DNA of 64,000 bases from Runella limosa DSM 17973 (lineage in GTDB: Bacteria; Bacteroidota; Bacteroidia; Cytophagales; Spirosomataceae). Under the pieces are notes generated by a model. That model worked only from the letters and a program-made list of their open reading frames with translations, had not been told where the DNA came from and ran no database searches. Position 1 is the stretch's first letter. Each line of letters begins with the position of its first letter. A program made the position numbers and the translations under genes. Where the stretch lies: NCBI RefSeq assembly GCF_000482465.1, contig NZ_AXVJ01000056.1, forward strand, positions 25,126 through 89,125, in the 5' to 3' direction. Positions 23,560-32,473 of this stretch are shown piece after piece.

Positions 23560-26500
23560 TTACAGTTTTAATAGCAATAATGCCTTTGCTTTTAGCTTCA
23601 AAATTTTGATTTTTCGTTGTTTATCACTTTTCGGTTGCGCCTGTTTGGCTGACTCGGATGGTGGCAATAAATTTCCACGATAAGGCGTGTAATTATCTTC
23701 GTTTTGACCTTCTTTGTAAGCCAACAAGTAGTTTAACTTAGCAAATTCTTGCGCTCTCTCGGCTGCTGTACGTCCAGATACCGCAAGTTTTGATTTAATT
23801 TCTGCTACTTCTTTTAGAAGTTCCGACTTGCCTTCATTGGATTCTAAGTAGGCTATCTCACGCTTGACGGTATTTCGCTCGTTGATGTATGATGCCGCCA
23901 ATCCACTGAAATCGTCATTGATTGAAAAACCTTTTGGGTTCAATAACGTCTTTTCCGTTTTTCTAACTTTTGAGAATAACTCTCGGTAATTACTAAGAAT
24001 ACCGCCCCAGTATCTTTGACTGCCCAAATCACCTATTTGTGATAACAGCCCCAATGCTCTGTCTCCACGTCTGAGTACCTCTTTGTCGTCATAGTTGGAT
24101 TGTTGTAACATGAGGTTAACAGCGTCTAAATGTACCATGACATTATTGTAGAAGGTCTTTCGCTTTTCCTCACTCATTTTATACAAAAGTTCATAACTCT
24201 TGTAATAGTAATCGGGTCGGGCTACAAAGTCCTCAAAAGTCACTTTCGTTTTCAAAATAATCTCGTTGATGGTCGTGGTTTGTACGCGTTTGAAGTAGTC
24301 GAGCGTACTTTTAAATTCTTCCAGTACAACGATGCTTACGGACAAAACTTCGGAACGTCTCGTCAGTTCCTTCATTCGTGCATCAAACTTGATTTGTGCT
24401 AATTGGCCTACGTCAGAAAACAATGCGAACTTGATTTCTTCGGGGTCTAGCGATTCTTGGTCAAGTACGTTCCCTCGGTCAGAGCGGTACCAAATGTCAT
24501 TTACTCGTGCGGTTTTTTCTTCCAGCTTCTGAAATACGAACACATCCATTGAATCTTGGACTAACGGAATTACCACTCGTACATACCCGTATTGGTTTCC
24601 TTGCCTCCAAATGCGCCCTTCTAATTGTTTTATATCCGTTGGATTCCAGTCAACGGTACAGAGATATAAGCACGTACCGTTAGTTTGCAGGTCAATTCCT
24701 TCCCGAATCGTAGCCGTTCCGATTATTACCTTCACTGCATTGTCGAGAAACGCATCCTTGATAAGTTCTTTACGTTCTTGACTAATGCCTGATGAAATAA
24801 TCTCAACTTCATCTAGGGTTCGACCTTTGTACTTTATGTTGCGTCGAAACCCTACGTTTTCTTCCAAATATGTTTTTACCAACGGGAAAAACTCCTTCCC
24901 ACGGTTCATATAGATAACCTGGCCCGAACATTCTTTCCCTCGTTTTTCGTGCCACTCTTTCACCGATGCAATGCAATCCATTACATAAGAGATTTTTGGA
25001 GAAGAATCAATAAAGTCTGCTGCTGATTCGGGTTTCTCTTTCTCAATTAAGTAGGGCGAAAGTGCATTGTCCAAATTTTTACCCAATGCCTCAGCCACGT
25101 TTGCAAGGGCTTTGCGTCCCCCTGCTTGTGCCAATTTTTCAATCTTTTTTTGCCACGTTTGCTGTACTGCCGTTGGCCGCAGGTAGGTAAGTACTTGGTC
25201 TTTTTGTGGAAGCCTAACGACTACCCCATTTTTTACTTCATTAACTTTGGGTAGGTTAATTTTTATGGGTCGTTTTACGCCCACTTCTTCCCCTGTTTTG
25301 TACGAAATGTGGTTGTACAATAGCCGTTGCAAAATCAAACGGTTATTGAATGATTTTACGACGGGCGCTTGCTTGATGGTGCCATCGTAGGAGTTCACAA
25401 ACTCGTAAGACTGTTGGATGAACATTTGCATGAATTGTTGGAGATTGTATATCCCCATTTTTTTCATGGAATCATACCCTACCAGAGACATCATAGAGAA
25501 AATTTCCAACGGTGAGTTGGTAAACGGAGTGGCCGTTAGCAAGCACACATTACTCCCGAACGTCCGTTGGATATAGTTACACAAGAAGAAAGCTTTGATA
25601 GCTCTCTCAGATGTGTTTGACTCCATTTTGTATCGCTTGTTACCATCGTCATCGGCAGGAACACCATCGAAAATGTTCTTGAAGTTGTGGGCTTCATCAA
25701 CGATGATGTAATCAAAACCAAGTGAATCAATGTCGAACATTGAACCTTTGTTGGATGCTCCCAACATGGCTCGGTACTTTTGGTTACGCTTTTCCAAGTC
25801 ACGGGCTGACTTTTTGTTATCTTCGGTTTGTTCCAAAATATCCACCAATGATTCAAAGAGTTTTCCCATGAGTTTTTGGCTGTACCCTAATTTCGTTAAA
25901 CCTTCATAAGTGATTAGCGTAACGCTATTTTCTTGGACACTTCGCTCGGGGTCATGCCCCATGATTTGCCCGTTCTTTACGACCGAAGTACCTAAGTTGT
26001 ACCAGTCGTAAAATTTCACTTTGGTATGGCTTAAAACCCCATGCGTAAAAACGCCCGTTTTGGGGTCTTTTTCTCCCGAAATTTCCCGTTTCCACTTATT
26101 ATAGGTAGGATTGGGTACAACAACCAAGGTTCGTTTTGCCTTGCCGCTGTATAGCACGTTGGCAAGGGTGACAATTGCAGACATGGTTTTTCCTACGCCC
26201 ACATCATAGGCGATAATCCCTGACCCAGCTACTTCCATGAAGGCAATAGCTTCTCGTTGTGCGGGTGTAATCTCTAACAAGGATTTTTTGAAGAACGCAG
26301 AACAAGCAAACCCGACTGGAACTTTATGGTAGGGTATGGATGAGTAAGCGTTGTACAAACGGTTCCATAGAAAATCGAGCTTTTGTTGGTCTTCATAGGC
26401 CAAAGCCTCGTGAAGAAACCGCGTAAATAACCGCTCCCCTTCCAATGGCGTAAACTTTTGTAGGGTATCTACCTCGGCCTCGGTTAGTTTTTCACCGTAA

Positions 26501-27582
26501 CGGCCTGCATCTAAGTAATAATAAATGATTTGGTCAGCCGAAACCTCACTAATGTCGTCACGGTCTAGGGTCTTAATCCATAAGCGGAAGGCCGATTGAA
26601 GGCTAAAGCTGTAACCGTCATCGCTTCGTTGTGATTCCCAGTACTTCTTAAAGGACTCGGCTTCTTTGCTTCGCTTAAATTTGCGTTCCTCTAGGGCATC
26701 TTTGATGATTTTTTGCAGATTAATCCCTGATTCTTCTCTCAGATTGGTGATCCGAAAATTGTCCGACTTCATACGACTACGCGCAAAATCAGAAATGGCA
26801 AGGATACGAGGCCGCTCCTTTGCATCAACGTTTTGAACACTCAAGAAGCGTGGCTTTGACTGTTGGATAATGGCTTTTTGTACCTCAAACACGGTTTCGC
26901 CATATTCGCTTTTGATGTATTCTTCATCTTGACGTAATGCTAACTCCCTGTCGTACATATTCCCGTAAGCATAGACTGGATATGGCAATAGGGTGCCGTT
27001 CATGTAGAATAAGCAATGCTTTTTGACAAGCTCATTGACTTCTTTTTGGCTAACACCATTTCCCCCTTTGACTACTTTTACTTTGGCTTCATCCACAAAT
27101 CGTTTTGCCCCGTCTTCAGCAACGAATACCCACCAGACAATACCACGGTATTCTTGCTTGTATTTTGTAGGTTTACCAAGGATTGTACCTTTTTTAACGG
27201 TTGTGATGTCCTCCCACCGATTGTCTTTCACGACTACATCCTCAGTTGTTACAATCACTTCAAATGAGCTTGGATTTTTTGTTGTTGGCGTCAAGTAGTA
27301 CTTGCTCCAACGGCCATCCATTGTAATACCTAAGCTACGTTTGTACCAAACCCATGCTCGTTTCTCATCATCTGAAATTCCTGAATTGTACAGACGGTCT
27401 ATTTCCTCAAAAGAAAGGAGTTCGCCTTCTTTATACGCTTTTTTGCTTTCTTCTCGATTTAAAATGGTTTCAATCAAGCTTGCATTTTGGGTAATGTTGT
27501 TTTGAGTAACATCGCCCAGGCGTCCTAATCCTGACAGGTTTTTGCCTATTCCTCTCAGAAAGTGTGGATTGTTTTGTGACAT
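23560..27582 (-). CDS. Large SNF2-family DNA helicase/translocase
   Basis: 1340 residues. N-terminal region (1-430) without catalytic motifs but with an SH3-like strand set near 125-172. The SF2/SNF2 ATPase core has Walker A DVGVGKT (about 460-466), DEAH box VDEAHNF (about 628), motif III LLTATPF (about 680) and motif VI QLEGRIWRQGNQ (about 987). The C-terminal part (1080-1300) is coiled. It ends with LKLKAKALLLLKL, shared with the next gene. Similar helicases accompany adenine methylases in phage anti-restriction systems (P1 DarB type); here the methylase is a separate gene at 28225-29478. ATPase motifs look intact. Confidence 0.88.
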   Translation of the reverse strand: MSQNNPHFLRGIGKNLSGLGRLGDVTQNNITQNASLIETILNREESKKAYKEGELLSFEEIDRLYNSGISDDEKRAWVWYKRSLGITMDGRWSKYYLTPTTKNPSSFEVIVTTEDVVVKDNRWEDITTVKKGTILGKPTKYKQEYRGIVWWVFVAEDGAKRFVDEAKVKVVKGGNGVSQKEVNELVKKHCLFYMNGTLLPYPVYAYGNMYDRELALRQDEEYIKSEYGETVFEVQKAIIQQSKPRFLSVQNVDAKERPRILAISDFARSRMKSDNFRITNLREESGINLQKIIKDALEERKFKRSKEAESFKKYWESQRSDDGYSFSLQSAFRLWIKTLDRDDISEVSADQIIYYYLDAGRYGEKLTEAEVDTLQKFTPLEGERLFTRFLHEALAYEDQQKLDFLWNRLYNAYSSIPYHKVPVGFACSAFFKKSLLEITPAQREAIAFMEVAGSGIIAYDVGVGKTMSAIVTLANVLYSGKAKRTLVVVPNPTYNKWKREISGEKDPKTGVFTHGVLSHTKVKFYDWYNLGTSVVKNGQIMGHDPERSVQENSVTLITYEGLTKLGYSQKLMGKLFESLVDILEQTEDNKKSARDLEKRNQKYRAMLGASNKGSMFDIDSLGFDYIIVDEAHNFKNIFDGVPADDDGNKRYKMESNTSERAIKAFFLCNYIQRTFGSNVCLLTATPFTNSPLEIFSMMSLVGYDSMKKMGIYNLQQFMQMFIQQSYEFVNSYDGTIKQAPVVKSFNNRLILQRLLYNHISYKTGEEVGVKRPIKINLPKVNEVKNGVVVRLPQKDQVLTYLRPTAVQQTWQKKIEKLAQAGGRKALANVAEALGKNLDNALSPYLIEKEKPESAADFIDSSPKISYVMDCIASVKEWHEKRGKECSGQVIYMNRGKEFFPLVKTYLEENVGFRRNIKYKGRTLDEVEIISSGISQERKELIKDAFLDNAVKVIIGTATIREGIDLQTNGTCLYLCTVDWNPTDIKQLEGRIWRQGNQYGYVRVVIPLVQDSMDVFVFQKLEEKTARVNDIWYRSDRGNVLDQESLDPEEIKFALFSDVGQLAQIKFDARMKELTRRSEVLSVSIVVLEEFKSTLDYFKRVQTTTINEIILKTKVTFEDFVARPDYYYKSYELLYKMSEEKRKTFYNNVMVHLDAVNLMLQQSNYDDKEVLRRGDRALGLLSQIGDLGSQRYWGGILSNYRELFSKVRKTEKTLLNPKGFSINDDFSGLAASYINERNTVKREIAYLESNEGKSELLKEVAEIKSKLAVSGRTAAERAQEFAKLNYLLAYKEGQNEDNYTPYRGNLLPPSESAKQAQPKSDKQRKIKILKLKAKALLLLKL

Positions 27583-27585
27583 AAT

Positions 27586-28026
27586 TTACAGTTTTAAGAG
27601 CAACAATGCCTTCGCTTTTAGCTTCAGCAGTTTTGCCCGTTTTTGTTTGTCGTTTGGCTGTTTTATTCGTGCAATCGCTTCTGTTAAGCGTTGTTCTACT
27701 TCTTCCCGTTTACCTTTGATTTGCAATGGGAAGTTTAAAGAAGTGGTGACAACTTCTTGACCCAAAATTTTATCAGGGTGCATCGCAAACCACGTATTTA
27801 GGGTGGTCAGCTCAACAAAGGTTAGGGCGTTGTCGGGTATGGCCTTTTGTTCTTTAATTCGGGCATTTACAACTGATAGGTAGTCAGTTGGAATGTGCCC
27901 CAATTTGAGCAGCTCCCGTGGGGTAATTTTCGTGTTTTTTTTAGATGATTCCCCTTTTTCTTTTTCAATTAGGTCATACAAAACTCCCAGCCTTGCACGG
28001 TAATAACCATTATTTATCATTGTCAC
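27586..28026 (-). CDS. Small protein sharing the helicase's C-terminal tail
   Basis: 146 residues, no known family. The first 120 residues are helical (YRARLGVLYDLIEKEK, ITPRELLKLGHIPTDYL). The last about 20 residues, DKQKRAKLLKLKAKALLLLKL in pattern, are almost the same as the end of the neighbouring 1340-residue helicase. The shared end is amphipathic and Leu/Lys-rich, suggesting a common docking or membrane/virion-targeting signal. Overlaps the upstream gene by 17 nt. Confidence 0.72.
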   Translation of the reverse strand: MTMINNGYYRARLGVLYDLIEKEKGESSKKNTKITPRELLKLGHIPTDYLSVVNARIKEQKAIPDNALTFVELTTLNTWFAMHPDKILGQEVVTTSLNFPLQIKGKREEVEQRLTEAIARIKQPNDKQKRAKLLKLKAKALLLLKL

Positions 28027-28228
28027 TTTCTAAGGTTAGAATACACGCAGCGGGGCCAGCTCCTGTACGAATCATCATTTCAATGACTTGGGCTTCTACC
28101 TTTGCGTAGCCCGCTTTCGTTTGGGTTTGTTCCCACAAATAGGGATAGCTACTTTTGTTGATTTTAGCTAGTTCTGAGGCAATGGCGGTGCGTAGCCTTG
28201 CTTCTAAGGGCAGTTTTTTCTTGCTCAT
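28010..28228 (-). CDS. Small hypothetical protein
   Basis: 72 residues, helical (LEARLRTAIASELAKINKSS, AKVEAQVIEMMIRTGAGP). It overlaps the methyltransferase stop by ATGA and the next gene by 17 nt, so it is translationally coupled. Unknown function, possibly an accessory of the methylase-helicase pair. Confidence 0.6.
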   Translation of the reverse strand: MSKKKLPLEARLRTAIASELAKINKSSYPYLWEQTQTKAGYAKVEAQVIEMMIRTGAGPAACILTLESDNDK

Positions 28229-29478
28229 TTTTTCCGAAAAATTAGAATGTCAGTAGGGGCTTGTGTACTTTCAAAAACCGCAGGGAGACGGTATCCATCT
28301 ACAAAATCTGCTAGGCTACCAATGGTTTCTTTCGCCTTTTGATAGGCGTTGCCTGTTCGTATAAAATTCGAGGCTGTGACGAACACCAAAAGTCCTTTGG
28401 GTTTTAACAACAGCAAACTCCAATACATAAAGGCCGTTTCGATTTGCCGAAAACCCATCTTTTTGAGTTCAGGGAAATAGGTGCTGTATTGATTTTGATA
28501 AATTCCGTATGGTGGATTGCCAATCACGAGACTAAATGGGTATTCCGTCAGCCACGTAAGGCCCTTAGATAGTTTCTTGCGGTGACGGTACATGGGGTCT
28601 AAAAAAGCCGTCTCGAAATATTGACGGTAAATATCTGCTTCTGGATACAATGTTTTAGCAATGGTGCTAGAATACTGACTGCTTTCAAATCCTACCAACG
28701 GTACGTCGGCGGGGGCAGTTTCAAAAAACACGCCAGTTCCACACGACGGCTCAAGCACGGCCCCGCCGTCATAACCGTGCGCCTGAGCTAACTCCCACAT
28801 TTTGGCAGCCAACCACTCAGGCGTGTAGAACTCATACAACAACCCTTCGCCTGTTGCTCCTTCTTTTGCTTTACCGCCAGCGCCCGTGTAAAGTCTCATT
28901 AATGCCTTGTCGGCTTCTGTGAATGTATTTTTAAAATCAATCAATTGTTCTATTTTTTGATTGATTTGGGCTTTGGTTGCTCCTTCTTCTATCCCTCTTA
29001 ATCCGACTTGAATTGGATAGTCTTTTTTCTTTACGAATGGCTCTTCAAATCCGAACAATGGAGACACGGCATCTAACACAATATTGTCAGTCACAACAAT
29101 GTAAATGTGACTCCACCCCGTTCCATCGTAATCGGTGACGCGTAGTTTGTGGGCGACGTGATTTGATGATAGGATGCAGCTCAGTAGAATGACGTAGTCT
29201 TCACAATCAACCCCTTGGTTTTTGTCGCGTAGCGTTTGGTAAGGGCTGCGGATTCGCTCAATTCCGAAGGGGTCAGGGGTGTATTTTATGTGCGTTCGGC
29301 ACCAATTGTGCAGATATTCGCAGTATTGAGCAAGGTTTTTGAAGCGTTTACGGTCGTACTTAAACTCGACTTGTGTCATTTGCTTGGCATAGGCATGAGC
29401 CATTGCCAAGATGGTTTCAATCGTTTTATTGTAGTCCGTTGCAGGAATTTCAACGATATTTAAAGGGGCTGTTTTCAT
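28225..29478 (-). CDS. Transglutaminase-like domain fused to N6-adenine DNA methyltransferase
   Basis: 417 residues from ATG 29478. Residues about 40-150 form a transglutaminase/protease-like core with all three catalytic positions visible: Cys about 90 in GVDCEDYVILL, His about 123 in GWSHIYIVV and Asp about 135 in VLDAVSP. From about 205 the protein is an Eco57I/N12-type amino-methyltransferase: FYTPEWLAAKMWELA, SAM motif EPSCGTGVF (about 240) and catalytic NPPYGIY (about 320). The methylase would protect the element's DNA. The fused cysteine-enzyme half could crosslink, cleave or attach proteins. It lies next to the SNF2 helicase, the usual partner of such methylases. Confidence 0.88.
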   Translation of the reverse strand: MKTAPLNIVEIPATDYNKTIETILAMAHAYAKQMTQVEFKYDRKRFKNLAQYCEYLHNWCRTHIKYTPDPFGIERIRSPYQTLRDKNQGVDCEDYVILLSCILSSNHVAHKLRVTDYDGTGWSHIYIVVTDNIVLDAVSPLFGFEEPFVKKKDYPIQVGLRGIEEGATKAQINQKIEQLIDFKNTFTEADKALMRLYTGAGGKAKEGATGEGLLYEFYTPEWLAAKMWELAQAHGYDGGAVLEPSCGTGVFFETAPADVPLVGFESSQYSSTIAKTLYPEADIYRQYFETAFLDPMYRHRKKLSKGLTWLTEYPFSLVIGNPPYGIYQNQYSTYFPELKKMGFRQIETAFMYWSLLLLKPKGLLVFVTASNFIRTGNAYQKAKETIGSLADFVDGYRLPAVFESTQAPTDILIFRKK

Positions 29479-29583
29479 GGTGCGTATGCTTTCCAAAAAG
29501 GATATTACTCACAATGGTACAATTCTTTATTTTGAGCATTTCACCACCTTGTATAGCTCTGCACAGTTTTGCATTATTGGGTT

Positions 29584-29772
29584 TTATTTATTCTTAATTC
29601 TTACTTCCCGCACTTTATCCTTTGCTATTAATTCACGCCTGTAGGCTTTATTACGCCACCAATTAAACGCTTGTGATTTTGCTTTTTGCCTTACTAAACT
29701 AACTTTAAGTTTGAAGCGCTTCGCATAAAATTCTATAATAGCTTTGCGGCTATATTTCTGTTTTTTTTTCAT
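29584..29772 (-). CDS. Small very basic protein
   Basis: 62 residues, about one third Lys/Arg (MKKKQKYSRKAIIEFYAKRF). Possibly nucleic-acid binding. It stands alone between a strong hairpin upstream (29787-29818) and an 88-bp gap before the methyltransferase gene, so it may have its own promoter. Confidence 0.55.
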   Translation of the reverse strand: MKKKQKYSRKAIIEFYAKRFKLKVSLVRQKAKSQAFNWWRNKAYRRELIAKDKVREVRIKNK

Positions 29773-29786
29773 AGGGTATTAAGAAC

Positions 29787-29818
29787 AGGAAAGGGATGCA
29801 ATTCCGCATCCCTTTCCT
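29787..29818 (-). terminator. Hairpin terminator inside the middle block
   Basis: Perfect 13-bp stem AGGAAAGGGATGC (29787-29799) / GCATCCCTTTCCT (29806-29818). The following minus-strand sequence has only a modest T content (GTTCTTAATA). It divides the ATPase gene group (33605-29826) from the methylase-helicase group. Confidence 0.7.
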
Positions 29819-29825
29819 ATTAGGT

Positions 29826-30320
29826 TTAATCATCGTCCGAATCTTTGATTCCTTTTATTTCTCTTATGTCGTGTTGGATTTGAACTACTGCTGTCCATAA
29901 CTCATCAACTGATTCCCCAATTTCCTGTTCAAATGAAAATGTTTGGCGTTTAAGTTTCTTTCTTTTCTCAATAGACTCTAAGCCTTTTAATGTCAGGAAA
30001 ATAACCAAAAAAGCTGCTAATAACGTATTAAACTCCACCCAATTAATCCAATCTTTCTCAAGTGGTATTACTTGTTGGTGTGTTGGTTGTTCACGATTTT
30101 GGGGCGCAGATAAATCAGCGTAAGCTTGCATCAATTTAAAGCAGTGTTGAATATCATCCCTGCTTATTTTATCATTCATTAACGCCCGTTCAATTTCACT
30201 TTCTAGTAAAATTTTCTCTGCTTTTTTGCTGGTTTCAGCATTTATTCCTTGGCCTACAACTTTTTGGTTTAAGACTAGGCAACAAATCAACACGAAAAAC
30301 GATTTTGATAGACTTCTCAT
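29826..30320 (-). CDS. Exported membrane protein with cytoplasmic coil
   Basis: 164 residues from ATG 30320: MRSLSKSFFVLICCLVLNQK is a signal peptide ending near VVGQG. A periplasmic stretch (about 25-95) leads to a second span (about 98-117, FNTLLAAFLVIFLTLKGLES) and a charged C-terminal coil (KRKKLKRQTFSFEQE). An 11-residue upstream extension to 30353 overlaps the HTH gene and is less likely. Linked to the ATPase gene group; could be part of a membrane assembly complex. Confidence 0.68.
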   Translation of the reverse strand: MRSLSKSFFVLICCLVLNQKVVGQGINAETSKKAEKILLESEIERALMNDKISRDDIQHCFKLMQAYADLSAPQNREQPTHQQVIPLEKDWINWVEFNTLLAAFLVIFLTLKGLESIEKRKKLKRQTFSFEQEIGESVDELWTAVVQIQHDIREIKGIKDSDDD

Positions 30321-30345
30321 TTGCGTAAAATTTTGATTAAACAAT

Positions 30346-30582
30346 TTAGTCATTTCCTCTGCCCAAAATTTGATAGAGCTTCTTTAGGACATTTGGGGGG
30401 ATAAGATGCCCCGAATACGGTACATACCCTGCCTCAACCAATTTTACCCAATCTTCGCGACTGAGCCATCTTCGGAGCGTTCGGGTGCTTACGTTGTACT
30501 CACGTGCAAGCTCTGGCCATGATTTTGTCTCAACTACAGGGTCATTGTTTTGAGGTTGGGTAGGCATAGTAATCGGGGTCAT
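30346..30582 (-). CDS. Small helix-turn-helix protein
   Basis: 78 residues. SWPELAREYNVSTRTLRRWLSREDW (about 21-45) is a good HTH with the arrangement of MerR/excisionase-type or terminase-small-subunit-like DNA binders. The short C terminus reads HLIPPNVLKKLYQIL. Situated three genes downstream of the packaging-type ATPase: it may be a recognition subunit marking the genome for packaging, or a regulator. Both are inference. Confidence 0.72.
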   Translation of the reverse strand: MTPITMPTQPQNNDPVVETKSWPELAREYNVSTRTLRRWLSREDWVKLVEAGYVPYSGHLIPPNVLKKLYQILGRGND

Positions 30583-30588
30583 AGGGGT

Positions 30589-30948
30589 CTATTTTTGAGG
30601 TTTTGGCGCTTTTTTAGTAAACTTCTTAGTCTCTTTTAAAGGGAGCATCTTGGCCTCCTTTTTTTCTTCGACTTCTTCTGTCAATTGAAAGCCCATTGTT
30701 GCCTCCTCTTTCTCAACGGCAACATCTTCTTTATCTTTAAACAGCTCTTCCCAGTCTGTTCCGTCTTCATCTTCGTGACTTTCAATTTCTTGGGGGGCGT
30801 CTTTATTTTGTTTTTCGGCCATTTTCTTTTTTAGGTACTTTTCTAAGAAGTTCCCTGCAACGTAGCCTACACACATGAGCAACAAGGCCATTGTTAATCC
30901 TAAAATAACCCGTCCAATTCGTAGGCGGGGCTTTGCTTGGTATTCCAT
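30589..30948 (-). CDS. Single-span protein with acidic tail, ATPase neighbour
   Basis: 119 residues: basic start (KPRLRIGRV), span at about 14-32 (LTMALLLMCVGYVAGNFL), then Lys/Glu-rich disordered tail (DEDGTDWEELFKDKEDV, LPLKETKKFTKKAPK). Directly follows the ATPase gene (12 nt). It may tether the ATPase to the membrane, as bipartite assembly proteins do in filamentous phages. Confidence 0.65.
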   Translation of the reverse strand: MEYQAKPRLRIGRVILGLTMALLLMCVGYVAGNFLEKYLKKKMAEKQNKDAPQEIESHEDEDGTDWEELFKDKEDVAVEKEEATMGFQLTEEVEEKKEAKMLPLKETKKFTKKAPKPQK

Positions 30949-30960
30949 TATTGTGGTTGT

Positions 30961-31662
30961 TTAGCGTAAAAATTCTCTAAATTGTCGTACTTCTGAGATA
31001 TGACCATCGTTGGGTGAAATGGTATAAACGCGGCTGTTTTTCAAATCAATCAGACGTTCGGCCCATCTTTGGTTATCGGGGTAATGGTCGTTTTCCTCCC
31101 GAATTTCCCGCTGGAGCATTGTCATAATGCCTTGGTAGGGCACTTTCTTTGGCAACGGCAGGTTATCTTCGGTTTCTTTCAGAACAACCATGTCCATTGC
31201 TAGGAGCAGTTTCGGGGGCGCTTGGTTAAAATGGTGCATCTGGTAAAAGATGTCACAATTGTTGTTTTTTGGCGTTCCCATAAAATCTACTTCCAATTCG
31301 GTGCAACTTGAATGGAACGCAGCGCCTGCATCATCGAGTACAAGTGCTGTGTTTCGTAGCTGCATGGCCAATTCCAGAAATTCGGAAAACCTTTTTCGCA
31401 GATAATCTTCGACTTGGAACTCCCGAACTTCTGGCCAATCTCCCGCTAAAAAGTCTGCAATATCAACTCGTTCACTTACGTACATTACCCGCTTTGACGG
31501 GTCGTTGTAAGAATCGTTTTGCGAATGGTTATAGACAATTAATCGGCGGTGTCGCGTCCCTTTTAAGGTAGTTCGGGCTATTGACATAGCCCGATGCGTT
31601 TTACCCGTGTTCTTCGCCCCAATTACTAGCCAATTCTTGCTTATCGTCGGTTCTTTCTTCAT
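30961..31662 (-). CDS. Packaging/assembly ATPase of the FtsK-HerA/Zot superfamily
   Basis: 233 residues. Walker A GAKNTGKT (15-22), Walker B NTALVLDDAG (about 104-113) and a polar sensor in DIFYQMHHFNQAPP (137-150). Small size and motif spacing match Zot/pI of filamentous phages and the A32/P9 genome-packaging ATPases of membrane-containing viruses, not terminases. It probably drives DNA into or through the virion assembly site. There is no transmembrane span of its own; neighbours at 30589-30948 and 29826-30320 supply membrane segments. Its start overlaps the upstream gene by 62 nt. Confidence 0.8.
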   Translation of the reverse strand: MKKEPTISKNWLVIGAKNTGKTHRAMSIARTTLKGTRHRRLIVYNHSQNDSYNDPSKRVMYVSERVDIADFLAGDWPEVREFQVEDYLRKRFSEFLELAMQLRNTALVLDDAGAAFHSSCTELEVDFMGTPKNNNCDIFYQMHHFNQAPPKLLLAMDMVVLKETEDNLPLPKKVPYQGIMTMLQREIREENDHYPDNQRWAERLIDLKNSRVYTISPNDGHISEVRQFREFLR

Positions 31663-32473
31663 CGGTTACAATAGGGATTGGAATGTCAGTGGTATCTTTT
31701 ACCGAAGGCTTGGGTATTGGTATTTTTTGCCCTATTGGTTTTTTTTTGCCAATCAAGTCCATGACCATATCTACGACAGAGTACCCCGAATCCGTCAAAG
31801 CCGACCCTACTTGAACCATCATGTAGTTCATTACAACGGTCATCACTGAGTCAGCTTGTAACTCCCCACGTTCATCTTGCTCTTTGTACTTGTGGTACAG
31901 CGCCTCGATGATGGCATCTTTGAACACTTCGTCCACATCAGGTTGCTCTTTGTCCAGCTTTTCCAACAGGTCGTTCTTTTTCTCAGCTTTTCGACCTTCA
32001 TTCACAAGAGCGGTTTTGTCGGCAATCCCTAGTTCTTCCAGTTGTTGCTCAGTAGGTTGGAACTGATATACGCTGACGCCCTCGTCGTTGGCCATGTCCT
32101 TAAATCGCTCGAATCTCGCAATTGTCTCTTCATCGCTGGAGCGATTGATAAGGATACGGCTAATGAGCGCCTTGGCAATATCGCTGGCCGACTTCATCAT
32201 TAGGAATTGAACGCCACCATTGGTTTTAGCCATGCGTAGCAATTCATCATCGGAACGCGACCGTGTGGAGCGAGAATAGTTAGCCTGAGCTTGGTAGGTG
32301 CTTCCTTCATCTTCATCTTCAAAATCTTGCTCGTTTCTTATAACAGGATTGTTGAACGGCTTGTCTTCTCGAACACCGACTACGTCATCAATCAACCGTG
32401 CGCCACGTTGTATGAAGCTGCTGGCATTTGAGGCCGCATTTGTGGCGTCTTTTATGGAATTGAATAGGCTCAT
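31601..32473 (-). CDS. Hypothetical protein of the ATPase gene group
   Basis: 290 residues, soluble, mostly helical and charged. It has an N-terminal amphipathic stretch (SIKDATNAASNASSFIQRG), a central helical domain (about 80-230) and a Pro/Ile-rich end (IPIPKPSVKDTTDIPIPIV). Its last 62 nt overlap the ATPase gene and its start overlaps the upstream gene by ATGA, so the three are co-translated. No family recognised; possibly a DNA-packaging or scaffolding partner. Confidence 0.7.
   Translation of the reverse strand: MSLFNSIKDATNAASNASSFIQRGARLIDDVVGVREDKPFNNPVIRNEQDFEDEDEGSTYQAQANYSRSTRSRSDDELLRMAKTNGGVQFLMMKSASDIAKALISRILINRSSDEETIARFERFKDMANDEGVSVYQFQPTEQQLEELGIADKTALVNEGRKAEKKNDLLEKLDKEQPDVDEVFKDAIIEALYHKYKEQDERGELQADSVMTVVMNYMMVQVGSALTDSGYSVVDMVMDLIGKKKPIGQKIPIPKPSVKDTTDIPIPIVTDEERTDDKQELASNWGEEHG

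Noticed and set aside
30346..30582. Terminase small subunit
   Set aside because: The HTH alone would allow it, but there is no large terminase and the nearby motor is of the Zot/HerA type, so it is left as an HTH protein.
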